Source of the DNA: WHTX01 sp038255145
Lineage (GTDB): Bacteria > Actinomycetota > Acidimicrobiia > Acidimicrobiales > CAIXPF01
Length of the DNA: 64,000 nucleotides
Assembly (NCBI GenBank): GCA_038255145.1
Contig: JBBSLP010000024.1
Span: 5,161-69,160, forward strand
Reading direction: 5' to 3'
The position numbers and the translations under genes were made by a program. Every line of letters starts with the position of its first letter. The first letter of the stretch is position 1. The notes beneath the pieces are model-generated. The model made no database searches and was not told where the DNA came from. It saw only the letters and a program-made list of their open reading frames with translations. Positions 1-7,163 of this stretch are shown here, one piece after another.

Positions 1-694
1 CCAGCTCCCCCCGGGGCTGATCAGCGGCCCAGGCCACGGCCTCGGACAGGGTGCCCCGCCACACCTCCTCGTGCATCTTGGTCAGCTCGCGCGCCACCGC
101 CACCCGCCGCTCACCACCGAGGGCGACGGCCAGGTCAGCCAGGGTGCGGGCCACGCGGTGGGGGGCCTCGTAGAGGACGATGGTGCGGTCCTCGCCGGCC
201 AGGGCGTCGAGGCGGGCCGTGCGACCCGAGCCCTTGCGGGGCAGGAAGCCCTCGAACACGAAGCGCCCGGTGGGCAGGCCCGACGCCACCAGCCCGGCCA
301 CCAGGGCCGCGGGCCCGGGGATGACCTCGACCACGAAGCCCGCCTCGGTGGCGGCCCGCACCAGGCGCTCGCCGGGATCGGAGATGCCCGGGGTGCCGGC
401 ATCGGTCACCACGGCCACCCGCTCGCCGAGGGCCAGGCGACGCAGCACCTCACCGATGCTGGCCACCTCGGTGTGGTCGTTGACGGTCATCAGCCTGGGG
501 GCGGTCACCCCGGCGTGCTGCAGCAGCCGACCCGTGCGCCGGGTGTCCTCGCAGCACACCAGGTGGGCCCGGCCCAGCTCCTCCACCGCCCGGGGCGACA
601 GGTCACCCAGGTTGCCGATCGGCGTGGCCACGAGCACCAGTCGGCCTGCTCCCCCGCCGACGCCGCCCCCACCAATGCCTAGCGACCCGCTCAC
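1..694 (-). CDS. rsmI: 16S rRNA (cytidine1402-2'-O)-methyltransferase RsmI, 3' end cut by window
   Basis: SAM-dependent enzyme that 2'-O-methylates C1402 of 16S rRNA. The 231 visible residues contain the diagnostic LVLVATPIGNLGDL start, CCEDTRRT, TDAGTPGISDPG and the PGP/EGFLPRK blocks of the RsmI (YraL) family; about 50 C-terminal residues lie beyond position 1. I chose the GTG at 694 because it overlaps the stop of the upstream DUF192 gene in a GTGA junction, implying translational coupling. A glycine-rich stretch precedes the conserved core, so the first 15 or so residues are probably a disordered lead-in. Identification is secure from the motif series; only the exact start is uncertain. 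Confidence 0.95.
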   Translation of the reverse strand, partial: MSGSLGIGGGGVGGGAGRLVLVATPIGNLGDLSPRAVEELGRAHLVCCEDTRRTGRLLQHAGVTAPRLMTVNDHTEVASIGEVLRRLALGERVAVVTDAGTPGISDPGERLVRAATEAGFVVEVIPGPAALVAGLVASGLPTGRFVFEGFLPRKGSGRTARLDALAGEDRTIVLYEAPHRVARTLADLAVALGGERRVAVARELTKMHEEVWRGTLSEAVAWAADQPRGEL

Positions 695-1020
695 CCCTGG
701 ACCGTGAGCTGGTCGCCCACCCGCAGGCCCCAGCGCTCGAAGGCGCCGGCCTCGGCCTCGATGGCCATGCGGGCGCGACGAACGGGGCGGTCGACGCGGT
801 TGCGGCCCATCCGCACCGTGCGCAGGACGACCAGGTCGGCATCGCAGTAGGCCACATCGATGGGGAAGCGCATCCCGATCGTGTGCACGGACCGCACCTT
901 CGGCAGCAGCAACGCGCCCTCGATCCCTGTACGGCCCAGCAACCCACGGGCGCGGCGCCACGGTCCGTCCGCCACCTCGAGCGAGGCGAGCACGTCGTTG
1001 CCGCACACGAGCCAGGCCAT
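691..1020 (-). CDS. DUF192 family protein
   Basis: A 109-residue protein with the DUF192 core: RARGLLGR near residue 22, VHTIGMRFPIDV in the middle and a C-terminal WGLRVGDQL strand. Members are small beta-rich proteins of unknown biochemical role, often exported; this one has no signal peptide. ATG at 1020 is preferred over the in-frame GTG at 1038 because CGGAG lies four bases upstream of the ATG and the GTG abuts a -10 hexamer. It overlaps rsmI by four bases, so the two are co-transcribed from the divergent promoter shared with the PHP gene. No function can be assigned from the context. Confidence 0.85.
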   Translation of the reverse strand: MAWLVCGNDVLASLEVADGPWRRARGLLGRTGIEGALLLPKVRSVHTIGMRFPIDVAYCDADLVVLRTVRMGRNRVDRPVRRARMAIEAEAGAFERWGLRVGDQLTVQG

Positions 1021-1036
1021 GTCGCTCCGGCGGGGC

Positions 1037-1042
1037 ACTGTA
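1037..1042 (-). promoter_or_regulatory. -10 hexamer TACAGT for DUF192-rsmI
   Basis: TACAGT read on the minus strand lies 16 bases upstream of the ATG at 1020, allowing a leader of about ten bases carrying CGGAG. No -35 match is evident. Confidence 0.4.
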
Positions 1043-1047
1043 GTGGG

Positions 1048-1053
1048 TACCTT
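1048..1053 (+). promoter_or_regulatory. -10 hexamer TACCTT, leaderless start of PHP gene
   Basis: TACCTT is followed by six bases and then the GTG at 1060, so transcription should begin at or next to the start codon. There is no Shine-Dalgarno sequence before that GTG. Confidence 0.5.
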
Positions 1054-1059
1054 CTGGCT

Positions 1060-2100
1060 GTGACGCAGGCCAAGGAACGTGCTGCCGCCGCGCTCGAGCG
1101 CGTCGCCTACCTGCTCGAGCGGTCGCTCGCCGCCACCCCCAAGGTCACCGCCTTCCGCAAGGCGGCGGTGACGGTGGACGGGCTCGACGACGACGCCCTC
1201 GACCAGCTGGTGGCGTCGGGCCGGGTGACCGACCTACCCGGTGTGGGGGCATCGACGGGCCAGGTCATCACCGCCGCGGTGCGGGGGGTGCCCTCGCCCT
1301 ACCTGGACAAGCTCGAGGCCGAGACCGTGGTGCCCGTGGGCGAGGGCGCGGCGTTGCGGGCCGCGCTGCGCGGCGACTGCCACACCCACTCGACGTGGTC
1401 CGACGGCGGCGCCTCCATCCGGGACATGGCATTGACGGCCCGCGACCTGGGCCACGAGTGGCTGGCCCTGTCGGACCACTCCCCCCGCATGAGCATCGCC
1501 CGGGGCCTGACCCCCGAGCGGCTGGTGGCCCAGCACGAGGAGGTGGCCAGGGTCAACGAGGAGCTGGCCCCGTTCCGGGTGCTGCGGGCCATGGAGGTGG
1601 ACATCAACGAGGACGGCTCCCTCGACTTCGCCGACGAGCTGCTGGCCCAGCTCGACCTCGTCGTGGCCAGCCCCCACATCAAGCTGACCATGGAGCGGCC
1701 GCTCATGACCCGCCGACTGGTCATGGCCGTGGCCAACCCCAACGTCGACATCCTCGGCCACTGCACCGGCCGCAAGGTGGGCTGGGGTGGGTCCAAGCCC
1801 CGCAAACCGGCCGACTTCGACGCCGAGATCGTCTTCGCCGCCTGCCAGCGCTTCGGGGTGGCGGTCGAGGTGAACTGCCGGCCCGAGCGCCAGGACCCCC
1901 CTGACGAGCTGCTGGAACTGGCCCTCGAATGGGGCTGTGACGTGGCCGTGGACACCGACGCCCACGCCCGTGGCCAGCTCGAGTGGCAGGTCTACGGGTG
2001 TGACCGGCTGGCCCGCCTGGGCGTCGAACCCGAGCGCATCCTCAACACCCGCACCGCAGCCGAGCTGGCCGAACACCTGACCGCCCGCGCTTCGGGCTAG
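1060..2100 (+). CDS. PHP-domain phosphoesterase with N-terminal HhH region
   Basis: 346 residues. Residues 1-95 resemble the helix-hairpin-helix fold of family X DNA polymerases (LPGVGASTGQVI around 59-70); residues 106-340 are a PHP domain with the metal-ligand motifs CHTHSTWSDG, LSDHSP, MEVDI, SPHIK, GHCTG, EVNCRP and DTDAHA. It looks like a bacterial PolX stripped of the polymerase palm, leaving the DNA-binding HhH and the 3'-exonuclease/phosphoesterase domain. The leaderless GTG at 1060 fits both the promoter and the start of homology. A DNA repair or nucleotide phosphatase role is inference from the family; no neighbour confirms it. Confidence 0.85.
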   Translation: MTQAKERAAAALERVAYLLERSLAATPKVTAFRKAAVTVDGLDDDALDQLVASGRVTDLPGVGASTGQVITAAVRGVPSPYLDKLEAETVVPVGEGAALRAALRGDCHTHSTWSDGGASIRDMALTARDLGHEWLALSDHSPRMSIARGLTPERLVAQHEEVARVNEELAPFRVLRAMEVDINEDGSLDFADELLAQLDLVVASPHIKLTMERPLMTRRLVMAVANPNVDILGHCTGRKVGWGGSKPRKPADFDAEIVFAACQRFGVAVEVNCRPERQDPPDELLELALEWGCDVAVDTDAHARGQLEWQVYGCDRLARLGVEPERILNTRTAAELAEHLTARASG

Positions 2101-2108
2101 CCTGCTGG

Positions 2109-2124
2109 GCCGCTGCGAAGCGGC
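2109..2124 (+). terminator. short GNRA-loop hairpin after the PHP gene
   Basis: GCCGCT and AGCGGC pair perfectly around a GCGA tetraloop eight bases after the PHP stop and 25 bases before the bL37 start. No T-tract follows. It may be a weak terminator or a leader hairpin of the bL37 mRNA. Confidence 0.4.
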
Positions 2125-2148
2125 GCGGACCTACACGGGAGCTCCACC

Positions 2149-2232
2149 ATGTCGAAGAAGACCGACAAGCGACGCACGAACGCCCGTCGCAAGAAGGCCA
2201 ACCACGGCAAGAAGCCGAACGCCGGTCGCTGA
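2149..2232 (+). CDS. 50S ribosomal protein bL37 (27 aa)
   Basis: A very small, highly basic protein: 12 of 27 residues are Lys or Arg. It begins MSKKTDKRR and ends with the block KKANHGKKPNAGR. The ANHGK(R/K)PN block is the signature I recall for bL37, the actinobacteria-specific small protein of the large ribosomal subunit that binds 23S rRNA. GGGAG lies seven bases before the ATG, an ideal ribosome binding site. It sits alone between the PHP gene and the nucleoside lipoprotein gene. At this length it is easily missed; the identification rests on one short motif plus composition and size, so it is good but not certain. Confidence 0.75.
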   Translation: MSKKTDKRRTNARRKKANHGKKPNAGR

Positions 2233-2255
2233 GGTTCACGCTCCCGCGACCTCCC

Positions 2256-2277
2256 GTGGACGGTCGTCCACTAGCGT
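2256..2277 (+). promoter_or_regulatory. Promoter and candidate operator of the nucleoside-binding lipoprotein gene
   Basis: The perfect inverted repeat GTGGAC-N4-GTCCAC (2256-2271) directly abuts the -10 hexamer TAGCGT (2272-2277). A repressor bound there would block RNA polymerase. Transcription would start near 2284, leaving a short leader with an AGGGAGG ribosome binding site. Confidence 0.5.
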
Positions 2278-2309
2278 CTCCCGCTCACGGTCTGACCAGG
2301 GAGGATGAC

Positions 2310-3401
2310 GTGAGCATGCGCAAGAGGCTCCGAGCGCCGGTCGCGGTGTTGTTGGCATTGGCCTTCGTCGCCGCCGGATGTGGCGGCGACGATGACGACG
2401 ATGCCGCCACCACGACAGCCGCAGGTGGCGCGGCCACCACGGCAACCACGGCCGGTGGTGGCAGTGCCGGGTCCGACGTCAGCGTCGGCCTGCTGTACGA
2501 CATCACCGGTCGAGGCGACAAGTCCTTCAACGACGCCGCCGCCGCCGGGCTGGACCAGGCCAAGGACGAGTACGGCATCAAGACCAGCGAGTCGACGCCC
2601 TCGGGCGACAACGACCGGGCCGAGCGCATCACGCAGCTGGTGGACGAGGGCAACGACCTCATCATCGGCGTCGGCTTCCTGTGGGGTGACCAGGTCACGG
2701 CTTCGGCCGAGGCCAACCCCGAGACCAGCTACGCCATCGTCGACTCGGTCGTCGACGCACCGAACGTGGCCTCGCTGGTGTTCGCGGCCAACGAGGGTTC
2801 CTTCCTCGTCGGTGTCGCTGCCGCCCTCAAGTCCAAGTCCGGCAAGATCGGCTTCATCGGCGGCGTCGAGAACCAGCTGATCCAGTCCTTCGAGGCGGGC
2901 TACGTGGCTGGGGCCAAGGCCGCCAACCCGGCCATCACCGTCGACGTGAAGTACATCAGCCAGCCGCCCGACTTCACCGGCTTCAACAACTCGGCCGTGG
3001 GCAAGTCGTTGGCCACCGCCATGTACGGCAGCGGCATCGACGTCGTCTTCCAGGCCGCAGGCGCCTCGGGCACCGGCGTGTTCGAAGCGGCCAAGGAGAG
3101 CGGAGCCCCCGGCTCGGTGTGGGCCATCGGCGTCGACTCGGACCAGTACAACACGGTGTCCGCCGACCTGCAGCCCTACATCCTCACCTCGATGCTCAAG
3201 AAGGTCGACGTGGCCGTGTACGAGACCATCTCGGCCTTCGCCGACGGTGGCTTCGAGCCCACGGTGACGACGTTCGACCTGGCCAGCGATGGTGTGGGCT
3301 ACTCCACCAGCGGTGGCTTCGTAAAGGACATCAGCACCAAGCTCGACGATTACAAGAAGCAGATCATCGACGGCAAGATCAAGGTCCCCGACACCCCCTG
3401 A
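2310..3401 (+). CDS. BMP-family nucleoside-binding lipoprotein of an ABC importer
   Basis: 363-residue substrate-binding protein of the basic membrane protein (PnrA/BmpA) family, which delivers nucleosides to an ABC permease. The N-terminus has a basic patch, a hydrophobic segment and the lipobox VAAGC, so it is lipid-anchored outside the membrane; an acidic and Thr/Ala/Gly-rich linker follows. The BMP core starts at VSVGLLYDITGRGDKSFND and includes GVGFLW, NEGSFLVGVAAAL and AIGVDSDQ. GTG at 2310 lies five bases from AGGGAGG; ATG at 2316 is the alternative. The matching ATPase and permeases start 1.07 kb downstream behind intervening small genes. Nucleosides as substrate follow from the family and from linkage to deoA. 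Confidence 0.9.
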   Translation: MSMRKRLRAPVAVLLALAFVAAGCGGDDDDDAATTTAAGGAATTATTAGGGSAGSDVSVGLLYDITGRGDKSFNDAAAAGLDQAKDEYGIKTSESTPSGDNDRAERITQLVDEGNDLIIGVGFLWGDQVTASAEANPETSYAIVDSVVDAPNVASLVFAANEGSFLVGVAAALKSKSGKIGFIGGVENQLIQSFEAGYVAGAKAANPAITVDVKYISQPPDFTGFNNSAVGKSLATAMYGSGIDVVFQAAGASGTGVFEAAKESGAPGSVWAIGVDSDQYNTVSADLQPYILTSMLKKVDVAVYETISAFADGGFEPTVTTFDLASDGVGYSTSGGFVKDISTKLDDYKKQIIDGKIKVPDTP

Positions 3402-3425
3402 CGGGTCCGGTCACCGAAGCGCTCC

Positions 3426-3460
3426 ACCGGGGGGCGGCCCCACACGGGCCGCCCCCCGGT
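3426..3460 (+). terminator. Strong GC-rich terminator after the lipoprotein gene
   Basis: A perfect 15-bp stem (3426-3440 with 3446-3460, core GGGGGGCGGCCC) closes the five-base loop CACAC. There is no T-tract, as usual for high-GC actinobacteria. It uncouples the lipoprotein from the downstream ATPase and permease genes. Confidence 0.8.
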
Positions 3461-3635
3461 CCGCGTCCTGGCTCGGGACATCTGACCCGGCCGATCCCGG
3501 CCGCCGACTCTCGGGCGTGACCCCTTCACCTTGGTTCCGCATCACGGCGAATCGAACGGCCACGCCCCGACCAGTCCCAACGGCCCCAGCCTCACCTCGG
3601 ACCTCGTAGCCGAGCTGGGGCCGGCCCAGGCTGAC

Positions 3636-3941
3636 TTAGACGAAGAGAACTTCGTCGTCGAGTATCAGGCGCTTGGGGTCGGGCCGCCCGGAAGCTCCGA
3701 TCGTCCCGTCCGGTAGCCGGTACTCGTGAACGACCGCCACCTTGCCCGCCCTCGGGTCGAAGTAAGCGAGCACCCTGCTGACGGTGCCAGCGGGTTGCCC
3801 GGCAGAGGTCGGAGCGGGCCGGTCGGGCTTCTGTGGCAAGGCCACCAGCTCGCCAGCCAACAGGCGCTCGTAGTATCGGCCCTCGTTGAAGATACGCCTG
3901 AGCTCCCACTCGGTGACTCGACGTGCCGGCCGAGGGCTCAA
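3636..3941 (-). CDS. Hypothetical protein (101 aa)
   Basis: I do not recognise this family. The protein is soluble and well balanced in composition, with a predicted helix in the first third (TEWELRRIFNEGRYYERLL) and a beta-rich second half containing AVVHEYRLPDGTIGASGRP and ending KRLILDDEVLFV, which reads like genuine protein. The start is TTG at 3941; no better codon lies in frame nearby and no ribosome binding site is clear. Its codons are less GC-skewed than those of its neighbours. It is divergent from the gene at 3983 and lies in the block that splits the nucleoside importer genes, suggesting acquired DNA. Confidence 0.6.
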   Translation of the reverse strand: MSPRPARRVTEWELRRIFNEGRYYERLLAGELVALPQKPDRPAPTSAGQPAGTVSRVLAYFDPRAGKVAVVHEYRLPDGTIGASGRPDPKRLILDDEVLFV

Positions 3942-3969
3942 GGCTGGGGTCCGGTCGACCGATGCCCGG

Positions 3970-3975
3970 TATGGT
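3970..3975 (+). promoter_or_regulatory. -10 hexamer TATGGT, leaderless start at 3983
   Basis: TATGGT is followed by seven bases and the ATG at 3983, the same spacing as other leaderless genes in the window. Confidence 0.5.
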
Positions 3976-3982
3976 GACGACC

Positions 3983-4321
3983 ATGGGTGAGTTCGACCGT
4001 CAGATCAGGGCACGTGCCTACGAGTACCTGACCGGCGCAGCGCCGTTCGAAGCCTTCGAGCAGTGGGTCGTGGAAAATGCCTGGGACGAGGCGCCTGGGA
4101 GCCTGGGCGCCCAGGTGGACGCACTGCTGGCCGAGCGGCAGGCCGTCAGCGACGAGAGCTTCGCACAGCAGCTGAGGGTGATCGTCAGCACCGTGCGGTT
4201 GTCGGGTCAGGCCTTGGCCAGCTCGGCGACATCGGGCAGCTTGCTGTACGAGCACACCGCGAACCTGGTCACCCATGGGAACCAGACAGTGACGGTCCAC
4301 CTGGAACTCGCTGGTACATGA
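3983..4321 (+). CDS. Hypothetical protein (112 aa)
   Basis: Unrecognised soluble protein beginning MGEFDRQIRARAYEYLTG. The first 95 residues are mostly helical with regular hydrophobic spacing (FEQWVVENAW, LGAQVDALLAERQ); the end is polar. ATG at 3983 is preferred over 3971 because the latter lies inside the -10 hexamer. The 3' end overlaps a convergent reading frame on the other strand by about 50 bases. It belongs to the insert between the nucleoside lipoprotein and its ATPase. Function unknown. Confidence 0.6.
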   Translation: MGEFDRQIRARAYEYLTGAAPFEAFEQWVVENAWDEAPGSLGAQVDALLAERQAVSDESFAQQLRVIVSTVRLSGQALASSATSGSLLYEHTANLVTHGNQTVTVHLELAGT

Positions 4322-4457
4322 CCCGCAGAGGGACCCGGGTGAGGAGCTGATCGTTGATCAGCACGTCGAACCAGTAGGTCCCTTCAACGGCGTCCACGGC
4401 AAATTTCATGATCGGGCTGGGCCGATTCGCCGCGAGCACGGCGGAACCCCCGGTCAT
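4269..4457 (-). pseudogene. Possible C-terminal fragment of a DUF6941-like protein
   Basis: A 62-codon frame whose middle reads VDAVEGTYWFDVLINDQLLTR followed by a VPLRVMYQR strand. This resembles the closing beta-hairpin of DUF6941 family proteins (roughly GxYxFxVLxDGExLxRxPxRV), which are normally about 130 residues. The N-terminal two thirds are absent; upstream there is only the short promoter zone of the ATPase gene. I read it as a truncated remnant, though a genuine small protein is possible. Its 3' end overlaps the convergent gene ending at 4321. Confidence 0.4.
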
Positions 4458-4473
4458 TGACTAGACACTCCCC

Positions 4474-6009
4474 ATGGCTGACCAGGGTCGTGCGCCCGCC
4501 ATCGTGCTCCACGGCATCGTCAAGCGATTTCCCGGGGTCATCGCCAACGACGGCGTCGAGCTCACGGTGCGGGCCGGCACCATCCACGCCATCATCGGCC
4601 AGAACGGCTCGGGCAAGTCGACGCTGATGAAGACGCTCTACGGGGCCCACCGCCCCGACGAGGGCACCATCGAGCTCGACGGCCAGCTCGCCGAGCTGCA
4701 CTCGCCCCGCGACGCCATCGCCGCCGGCATCGGCATGGTGTACCAGCACTTCATGCTGGCCGAGAACCTTACCGTGTGGGAGAACGTCGTCCTCGGCCAG
4801 GAGCCCGGCGGCCCCTTCAAGCTCGACATCAAGGGGGCCAGGGCCCGGGTGCGCGAGCTCAGCGCCCGCTACGGCCTCGAGGTCGATCCCGACGAGCGGG
4901 TGGCCACCCTGGGGGTGGGCGAGCGCCAACGGGTGGAGATCCTCAAGGTCCTCTACCGCGGCGCCCGCACCATCATCCTCGACGAGCCCACCGCCGTGCT
5001 CGTGCCCCAGGAGGTCGATGAGCTGTTCGCCTCGCTGCGCGAGCTGGTGGCCGGCGGGGCCACCGTCATCTTCATCTCCCACAAGCTCGACGAGGTACTG
5101 GGGGTGGCCGACGCCATCACCGTGCTGCGCGACGGTCGCACCGTGGCCGAGATCGACGACCCCCACTCGGTCACGGCCCGGGACCTGGCCGAGCTGATGG
5201 TGGGCTCGCAGCTACCCGTGCCCGAGACCCGCGAGGCCACGGTCACCGACGTGGTCGGCCTGGCCATCGAGGGCCTGGGCGTCGAGGAGGACGGCCGGCC
5301 CGTGCTGGCCGACATCGACCTCGTCGTGCACCGGGGCGAGATCGTGGGCGTCGCCGGGGTCGAGGGCAACGGCCAGCAGGAGCTGGTCGAGGCCATCGTC
5401 GGCATCCGTCCCATCGCCGCCGGTCGCATCATGTTCGACGGCATCGACGTCAGCGGGGAGTCGACCCGCCACCGCCGTGACCGGGGCCTGGGCTACGTGC
5501 CCGAGGATCGCCACCGCGACGGCCTCGTGCTGCCCGAGCTGTTGTGGTCCAACGTCATGCTCGGCCACCAGTGGCGCCGGCCGTTCGCCCGGGGCCCCTG
5601 GGTCGACCGCCGTGGGGCCCGCCAGCGCAGCGACGAGATCATCATCGACTTCGGTGTGAAGACCCCCAGCTCCGAGGTGCCCGCCTACGCCCTGTCCGGT
5701 GGCAACCAGCAGAAGCTGATCATCGGCCGGGAGATGACGTCGGAGCCCCGGGTGCTGCTGGCGTCGCACCCCACCCGGGGCATCGACGTCGGCGCCCAGG
5801 GCGCGGTGTGGGAGCAGATGCGCCGGGCCCGCTCGGCCGGGCTGGCCACGCTGCTGATCTCAGCCGACCTCGACGAGCTCATCGGCCTGTCCGACCGCCT
5901 GGTGGTCATGTACCGGGGCCGCGTCGTCGCCGAGCTCGACCCCGCCCACGTCACCCCCGCCGACCTCGGCTCTTACATGACCGGCGCCCGCGCCCCCGAG
6001 GCCGCGTGA
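4474..6009 (+). CDS. Nucleoside ABC importer ATP-binding protein (two ATPase domains)
   Basis: 511 residues with two fused ABC cassettes, as in the RbsA/YufO class that energises sugar and nucleoside uptake. Domain 1 (about 1-250) has Walker A GQNGSGKST, signature-region LGVGERQRVEI and Walker B IILDEPTA. Domain 2 (about 255-505) has a degenerate Walker A GVEGNGQQE, signature LSGGNQQK and SHPTRGIDVG in place of Walker B, the usual family asymmetry. The permease gene follows with a GTGA overlap. No Shine-Dalgarno sequence is seen; TAGACA lies six bases before the ATG, a weak leaderless arrangement. It should pair with the BMP lipoprotein encoded at 2310. Confidence 0.93.
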   Translation: MADQGRAPAIVLHGIVKRFPGVIANDGVELTVRAGTIHAIIGQNGSGKSTLMKTLYGAHRPDEGTIELDGQLAELHSPRDAIAAGIGMVYQHFMLAENLTVWENVVLGQEPGGPFKLDIKGARARVRELSARYGLEVDPDERVATLGVGERQRVEILKVLYRGARTIILDEPTAVLVPQEVDELFASLRELVAGGATVIFISHKLDEVLGVADAITVLRDGRTVAEIDDPHSVTARDLAELMVGSQLPVPETREATVTDVVGLAIEGLGVEEDGRPVLADIDLVVHRGEIVGVAGVEGNGQQELVEAIVGIRPIAAGRIMFDGIDVSGESTRHRRDRGLGYVPEDRHRDGLVLPELLWSNVMLGHQWRRPFARGPWVDRRGARQRSDEIIIDFGVKTPSSEVPAYALSGGNQQKLIIGREMTSEPRVLLASHPTRGIDVGAQGAVWEQMRRARSAGLATLLISADLDELIGLSDRLVVMYRGRVVAELDPAHVTPADLGSYMTGARAPEAA

Positions 6010-7163
6010 CGGGCTCGTGGAAGATCCGCCTGGCCACCGGCCTGGCGGCTCCGGCCATCGCCCTGGTCGTGGCCCTGGCGGTGTCGTCCCTCGCCCTCTT
6101 GGTCAGCGGGTCCAGCCCCGTCACCGCCTTCCGGGCCATGGCCACCTACATCGACTCGCTCGACTCGGTGATCAACATCGTCAACCGCGCCGTGCCGTAC
6201 TACGTGGCCGGGGTGGCCGTGGCCATCGGCTTCAAGATGAACCTGTTCAACATCGGCGTCGACGGCCAGTACCGCCTGGCCGCCCTGTTGGCCGCAGCCG
6301 TGGGCGCGGCAGTGGACCTGCCCCCCGTCCTGCACGTGACCCTGATCATGGTGGTGGCCATGGTCGTGGGTGGCTCCTACGCCGCCATCGCCGGGGTGCT
6401 GAAGGTGACCCGGGGGGTCAACGAGGTCGTCTCGACCATCATGTTGAACTTCATCGCCACCGGCCTGTCGGCCTACCTGCTGACCACCTACCTGCAGGAC
6501 GATGCCGCATCAGGACTGGTGTCGGGCACGCCGGAACTGCCGAGGTCGGGGCAGCTGCCGTCGCTGAACCGCCTGGTCGAGGCCATCGGCATCGACCTCC
6601 CCCGCAACGCCGTCCTGCGGGGCTTCCTGCCCTTCGCCATCGTCATCGGCATCCTCTTCTACCTGGTCATCTACCGCACCCGCTTCGGCTTCGAGTTGCG
6701 CACCTCGGGCCTGAACCCTGCGGCGGCGACGTCGTCGGGCGTGAACCCCAAGGCCATGGTCATGAAGACCATCATCCTGTCGGGCATGTGCGCCGGGCTC
6801 ATCGGCATGGGGCCGCTGCTCACCGACCTGCACAAGTACGCCGACCAGTTCCCCTTCCAGCTCGGCTTCACCGGCATCGCCGTGGCCCTGCTCGGTCGCA
6901 ACAACCCCGCCGGCATCGCCGTGGCCGCCGTCGTCTGGGCCACCATCGAGCGGGCGTCGCAGGCCCTCAACCCCGTGGGCATCCCCCAGGAGATCGGCCG
7001 CATCCTCCAGGGCAGCCTGCTGTTGTCGGCCGTCATCGCCTTCGAGGTCGTGCGCCGGGCCGCAGCGGCCGCCGCGGTGAAAGAGGCCGCGGCCCGCACC
7101 GGGGAGGCCGGCGAGGCCCCCGCAGGCCCGCCGGCTGACACCATGGCCGGAGCGCCGGTGTGA
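6006..7163 (+). CDS. Nucleoside ABC importer permease 1
   Basis: 385-residue inner-membrane permease of the BPD_transp_2 family (YufP-like). It has eight to ten hydrophobic segments, the conserved GFKMNLFNIGVDGQ block near residue 75 and TRGVNEVVSTIMLNFIA. GTG at 6006 overlaps the ATPase stop (GTGA). The C-terminus carries an Ala/Glu-rich cytoplasmic tail. It forms the translocation channel with permease 2; the strict overlaps at both ends argue for balanced translation of the complex. Confidence 0.92.
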   Translation: MTGSWKIRLATGLAAPAIALVVALAVSSLALLVSGSSPVTAFRAMATYIDSLDSVINIVNRAVPYYVAGVAVAIGFKMNLFNIGVDGQYRLAALLAAAVGAAVDLPPVLHVTLIMVVAMVVGGSYAAIAGVLKVTRGVNEVVSTIMLNFIATGLSAYLLTTYLQDDAASGLVSGTPELPRSGQLPSLNRLVEAIGIDLPRNAVLRGFLPFAIVIGILFYLVIYRTRFGFELRTSGLNPAAATSSGVNPKAMVMKTIILSGMCAGLIGMGPLLTDLHKYADQFPFQLGFTGIAVALLGRNNPAGIAVAAVVWATIERASQALNPVGIPQEIGRILQGSLLLSAVIAFEVVRRAAAAAAVKEAAARTGEAGEAPAGPPADTMAGAPV

